Shown in pieces: positions 29,558 through 32,683 of a DNA stretch of 32,683 nucleotides. The DNA is from Chara braunii (taxonomy: Eukaryota > Streptophyta > Charophyceae > Charales > Characeae), in the NCBI GenBank assembly GCA_003427395.1, contig BFEA01000304.1, positions 1,259,427 to 1,292,109 on the forward strand, written 5' to 3'. How positions within the stretch are numbered: position 1 is the first letter of the stretch; the number at the start of each line of letters is the position of its first letter. A program made the position numbers and the translations under genes. Under the pieces are notes generated by a model. That model did no database searches and was not told the origin of the DNA. It saw only the letters and a program-made list of their open reading frames with translations.

Positions 29558-30360
29558 ACACAGCTCTGGAACTGTTTTGAGCATTCACCCAGGAAGGGGC
29601 GCTCCAGTGTTAGTAGAAGTCCTCTCTACCCAAGAATGCCAATGACTTGTCACAACCCCAAACTCCTGAATGACATTTAAAAAAATGACTATATGTATAT
29701 GTATTATATTCACAGGAGTAGAACAGAAGAGACGCCGCTCAGCACAACCACAGGTCGTCGTTTAGAGGAACCCCCAACAAGCATCGAACAGTGCAGGCAC
29801 CCATTGAATGCTTGCCCCTGCATGCTACTTGAGAAGGCAGGTTGCTGTTGCAGGTACCCATTGAAAGAAAACTGTTACAGGCCTCTACATGGATTCTCAG
29901 AAAGCACCACAGAGGTCACTGCAGCAGTTAAACGACCAGTACACGGCCCACCTATTTTGTTCCGACACGGCGTGGCTTTCAGGGCTCGGCCTACTGGATC
30001 TGTTAACAAAAAAGAAATTGCATGCGCCGGTTGTGTTTTTTAGTGCGCAGAGCACCAGTCCGTCTCGGGAAAGAGAGGCTTGGATGTATCTGTGGTTTAA
30101 TGGCATGGCTGCTGGGGAATGCACTCGCTCCTGTGTTGAGATGGGCACAGGTCATTGGAGAGGTTGAACAACCACTCTACCGGACGTTGTGAAAGTTGGG
30201 GGACTGGTAGCACATGTTCATGAGGGCTACCGGTAGCATAGTGTGGAGACCCAGCAGAGGCCCGAAAATGAAAAATCCTACAAATTACTGCGACCACTTA
30301 TTCGTGGTTAAAACGGTTTTTTTATTTTTTTTAAATAATTTTCCCGGAAAGATCACGACC
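28556..30360. other. 3' flank of GCN1, no gene recognised
   Basis: The GCN1 3' UTR must begin here, but I see no clear polyadenylation signal and no long A tract that would mark a processed retrocopy. The word CAGGYACCCATTGAA occurs twice near 29793 and 29851. Open frames around 29693-30167 show no family features. The right end is AT-rich and adjoins the tail of LINE copy 3. Confidence 0.5.
29524..29556. repeat. (CTG)11 microsatellite
   Basis: Eleven uninterrupted CTG units, flanked by unique sequence about 970 bp downstream of the GCN1 stop. Confidence 0.95.
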
Positions 30361-30554
30361 AATTTTTGTTTATTTATTATTTTTTATTTTTTTTACTTCC
30401 TTGATTCATTCCGAACTGAAACTAGAGGCCGGGGACCTCACAATTCAACCCGGAGTACTGACAGCATCAGCGAGCTTAGCTTACAGGTTTTACCCTGCGG
30501 GAGGCATTCCAATCTGAAAAGATCAGACCTTTCCTTGCATGAACCACAACCAAC

Positions 30555-32335
30555 TTAACTGCCTTTTGCCCAGGTACGTCGAAACCATCGCAACAGCTTC
30601 CTGCTGCCTTTTCCAGACCTTGCTTTTCGCCTCCAATCCACCCACGTAACCTTCTTCAGGCCCTGCTTAATATGCCTTTCGATTTCAGCATCTGAGAAGG
30701 GCCGTTTTTCAAACCTTGATCTGTTTCTGTCCTTCCATATGGTCTTGCAGATCAGACCACGCAGCACATGAGCGACATACCCCCAACCACGGAGGCCTTT
30801 GGTGTGAGGTGGGAGAAAACCCAACAGAGCCCACTTCTCCGACCAATCTACCCCCGAGCCCCCACATTCTCTCCAGTGGTGTTCGTTCCAGATGCGCTTG
30901 GGCGCAGGGCATTCCCACAACAGGTGTCTGGTTGATTCAAGTGGCCAGCGACACCTGGTGCATGCAAGGTTCACCACCATCCCCCTGCTTGTCAGCCACA
31001 CTGCTGAGGTGGAGACCAGTGAGGAGAGCATCCAAAGAAGGCTGACCTGTTTAACGTTCGGAAGGGTTGTCAGGATGTTCCAGTCTCTCAAACTCTGTAC
31101 CTGCGCTTGAGAGGTCTTCTTCCCATATTGCCTGCCAGCGTGGGTTTGCTATCTGAGCCGGGGTCTTTAAGTGCGTGACTGTTGCTGATAACCTCGGGCC
31201 ACTAAATAGTCTCCGATCCTCAAAGGTGCTTCCCCTTCGGTTTTTGCAGACCAGCTCCATGCTGCAGGATCTATACATAGCTGGTTGAGGGGAACCCTCC
31301 CTACCCAGGTAAAGGTACGGACTGAGGGTTTCCTGCCCTGTATTTCCAACACTCTCGCTTGTGCTGGATTGTTCCAGCTCAGGATCGTGGTCTGTTCCAC
31401 ATGGCGCATTGTATTCTTTGGGCCTTCACATCGCCAGGATGTTCCAGTCTCTCAAACTCTGTACCTGCGCTTGAGAGGTCTTCTTCCCATATTGCCTGCC
31501 AGCGTGGGATTGCTATCTGAGCCGGGGTCTTTAAGTTGCGTGACTGTTGCTGATAACCTCGGGCCACTAAATAGTCTCCGATCCTCAAAGGTGCTTCCCC
31601 TTCGGTTTTTGCAGACCAGCTCCATGCTGCAGGATCTATACATAGCTGGTTGAGGGGAACCCTCCCTACCCAGGTAAAGGTACGGACTGAGGGTTTCCTG
31701 CCCTGTATTTCCAACACTCTCGCTTGTGCTGGATTGTTCCAGCTCAGGATCGTGGTCTGTTCCACATGGCGCATTGTATTCTTTGGGCCTTCACATCGCC
31801 AACGTTCCACCCGCCTGAAGCCACTGGGTAGGACCTCCAGCACCCTCCACAACACATTCTGCTCTTTGTCTTGATTCGGTACATACCACTTTCCTTCCTG
31901 ATCCACTGCCTCGGGGCCCAGGATCCCCAGCCATTCCTGTGGAATGCTTCCTGTGGAATGCTTCCAATAATGTTTCTCCAGTGTTCTTCCACCCTCTGCA
32001 ACCCTCTCGAGTATTTGCTTCACTTCCACCAGCAGCACCCATCCTCCCAACAGACCAGACCAAAGGTCCGAAATTCAGACAATGCCCCGCTTCACCCAGG
32101 CTAAGCCAAAGGAGCCCGTGGAGCCGTCCGCTTTAAAGAACTGACCATTGTGACTTGTTATTTCTGGGTTCTCAAACAGCAGTTGCTTCAGGACTTCCTC
32201 CTTTGTACTGGGCGGACTTTGCAGGTCTGGTGGGAGTCTGTTCCATGCCTTCCTTATCGGTTCGCAGAAGTTGGACTTGAGTCTCTTCTTGCGAAAGGAA
32301 GGGATAAAGAACTGTGTGTCCGAAATCGGATTTAA
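30555..32335 (-). pseudogene. LINE ORF2 C-terminal domain with zinc knuckle (broken by duplication)
   Basis: From high to low coordinates: KSNFCEPIRKAWNRLPPDLQ, VLKQLLFENPEI and STGSFGLAWVKRGIVRISDL (matching GNFGQKWVQRGVAVIGDVWD of copy 2). WNNPAQARVLEIQGRKPSVR and FTWVGRVPLNQLCIDPAAW are next. After the duplicated segment come CTRCRWPLESTRHLLWEC (the CX2C-X8-HX4C knuckle) and WFRRTWAKGS with a TAA at 30555-30557. The duplication length is not a multiple of three, and the reading shifts between frames, so no full product is possible. No RT core is present. The piece ends upstream at a palindromic AACGCG cluster. Confidence 0.75.
31072..31800. repeat. 364-bp tandem duplication inside LINE copy 3
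   Basis: 31072-31435 and 31436-31800 are nearly identical. I found a T/A change (GTGGGTTTGC against GTGGGATTGC) and one inserted T (TTTAAGTGCG against TTTAAGTTGCG). A 15-bp tandem repeat (TGTGGAATGCTTCC) lies nearby at about 31939. Confidence 0.95.
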
Positions 32336-32405
32336 CGCGGGTTTCGCGTTGAAAAATTCAACGCGCGTTGAATTCGCGTTAAACTCCTATTCAAACGCGA
32401 GTTGG
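32334..32405. repeat. Cluster of AACGCG inverted repeats
   Basis: It contains the perfect 16-bp palindrome TTCAACGCGCGTTGAA (32357-32372) and an overlapping hairpin CGCGTTGAA-AAA-TTCAACGCG (32345-32365), with further AACGCG/CGCGTT words on both sides. Confidence 0.8.
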
Positions 32406-32651
32406 ACGTGAATTAACGGGGTCCGGGATGACTTTTTTCCTGGGCGAAAAATTATCCAAAAAAAGAAATAAAAAATGGGGTTGTAGGTTTTGTTGAGGAC
32501 TACAACCCTGTATTTTTATTTTTATTTTTTGATGCTTAAATCTGTTTTTTTTTAAATCAAAAACATAAACATACAATGAAAAAACAAAAACTAAAATGAA
32601 ATGAGTGTTTTTGTTTTGGGTTTCACACAGATTTTTTAAGGGCTAAAACGG
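32406..32651. other. AT-rich stretch with a 9-bp stem-loop, no gene
   Basis: GGGTTGTAG (32478-32486) can pair with CTACAACCC (32500-32508) across a 13-base loop. The rest is T- and A-rich low-complexity DNA. Confidence 0.6.

Positions 32652-32683
<32 letters not shown>
32652..32683. repeat. poly-A tract at window end
   Basis: 32 consecutive A close the window; probably an assembly break in a homopolymer or a retroelement tail. Confidence 0.95.

Larger units (their letters stand above)
30361..32335 (-). mobile_element. LINE copy 3: ORF2 C-terminal part, 3' UTR, A-rich tail (5'-truncated)
   Basis: The minus strand carries the same C-terminal domain as copy 2, a short 3' UTR with the shared terminal box (30428-30485), and an A-rich tail seen as T-rich DNA at about 30361-30396. 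It starts near the same residue as copy 2 (SDTQFFIPSFRKKR against SDVWVAMMMDSFLNKR). A 364-bp tandem duplication breaks the reading. Confidence 0.75.

Noticed and set aside
29693-30167. Overlapping open frames downstream of GCN1
   Set aside because: Short, in several frames and on both strands, without motifs or coherent codon use.

Overview
This is eukaryotic nuclear DNA from a large, repeat-rich genome. The only intact cellular gene is a plant-type GCN1 (20573..28555, + strand). The retroelements are of LINE and tyrosine-recombinase (DIRS/kangaroo-like) types. My best guess is a streptophyte alga such as a Chara-like charophyte. This rests on the land-plant-like GCN1 wording and the green-alga-like kangaroo architecture, and I could not check it. 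The window begins in poly-T, ends in poly-A and contains one 281-base run of N, so it looks like a whole draft scaffold.

Layout. (1) 1-3720: AT-rich GATC/GATT repeat DNA, including a dimeric tandem repeat with a period of about 486 bp and two longer units of about 717 bp, with long T and G homopolymers. (2) 3720-5180: weak minus-strand open frames of unknown meaning. (3) 5252-10554: a decayed DIRS/kangaroo-like retrotransposon. Its RT, RNase H and following conserved domain are on the + strand. A tyrosine recombinase is on the - strand, so the two coding blocks converge. The element has 0.5-kb inverted repeats and a 104-bp direct repeat flanking the right-hand inverted copy. A piece of organelle-type group II intron maturase sits inside it. 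(4) 10555-12057: low-complexity DNA, a TG/GA microsatellite and the gap. (5) 12058-16183 (-): a LINE with ORF1, AP-endonuclease and RT, carrying two in-frame stops and lacking its C-terminal part. (6) 16184-18080 (+): a head-to-head LINE fragment that holds just such a C-terminal part plus a 3' UTR and A-rich tail. (7) 18081-20572: the GC-rich 5' flank of GCN1, with an ATC minisatellite and a candidate 5'-UTR intron. (8) GCN1 as one uninterrupted coding exon of about 8 kb. (9) 28556-30360: 3' flank with a (CTG)11 tract. (10) 30361-32335 (-): a third LINE C-terminal fragment with an internal 364-bp tandem duplication, then a palindromic AACGCG cluster and AT-rich DNA to the end.

How the parts relate. 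GCN1 is the probable working gene; it senses stalled or colliding ribosomes and activates the GCN2 kinase. Everything else recognisable is mobile or repetitive. The three LINE pieces share a conserved 3'-terminal box with a small hairpin, probably what their reverse transcriptase recognises. The most unusual objects are the kangaroo-like element with its mixed inverted/direct repeat layout, and the intronless GCN1 in a retroelement-dense setting.
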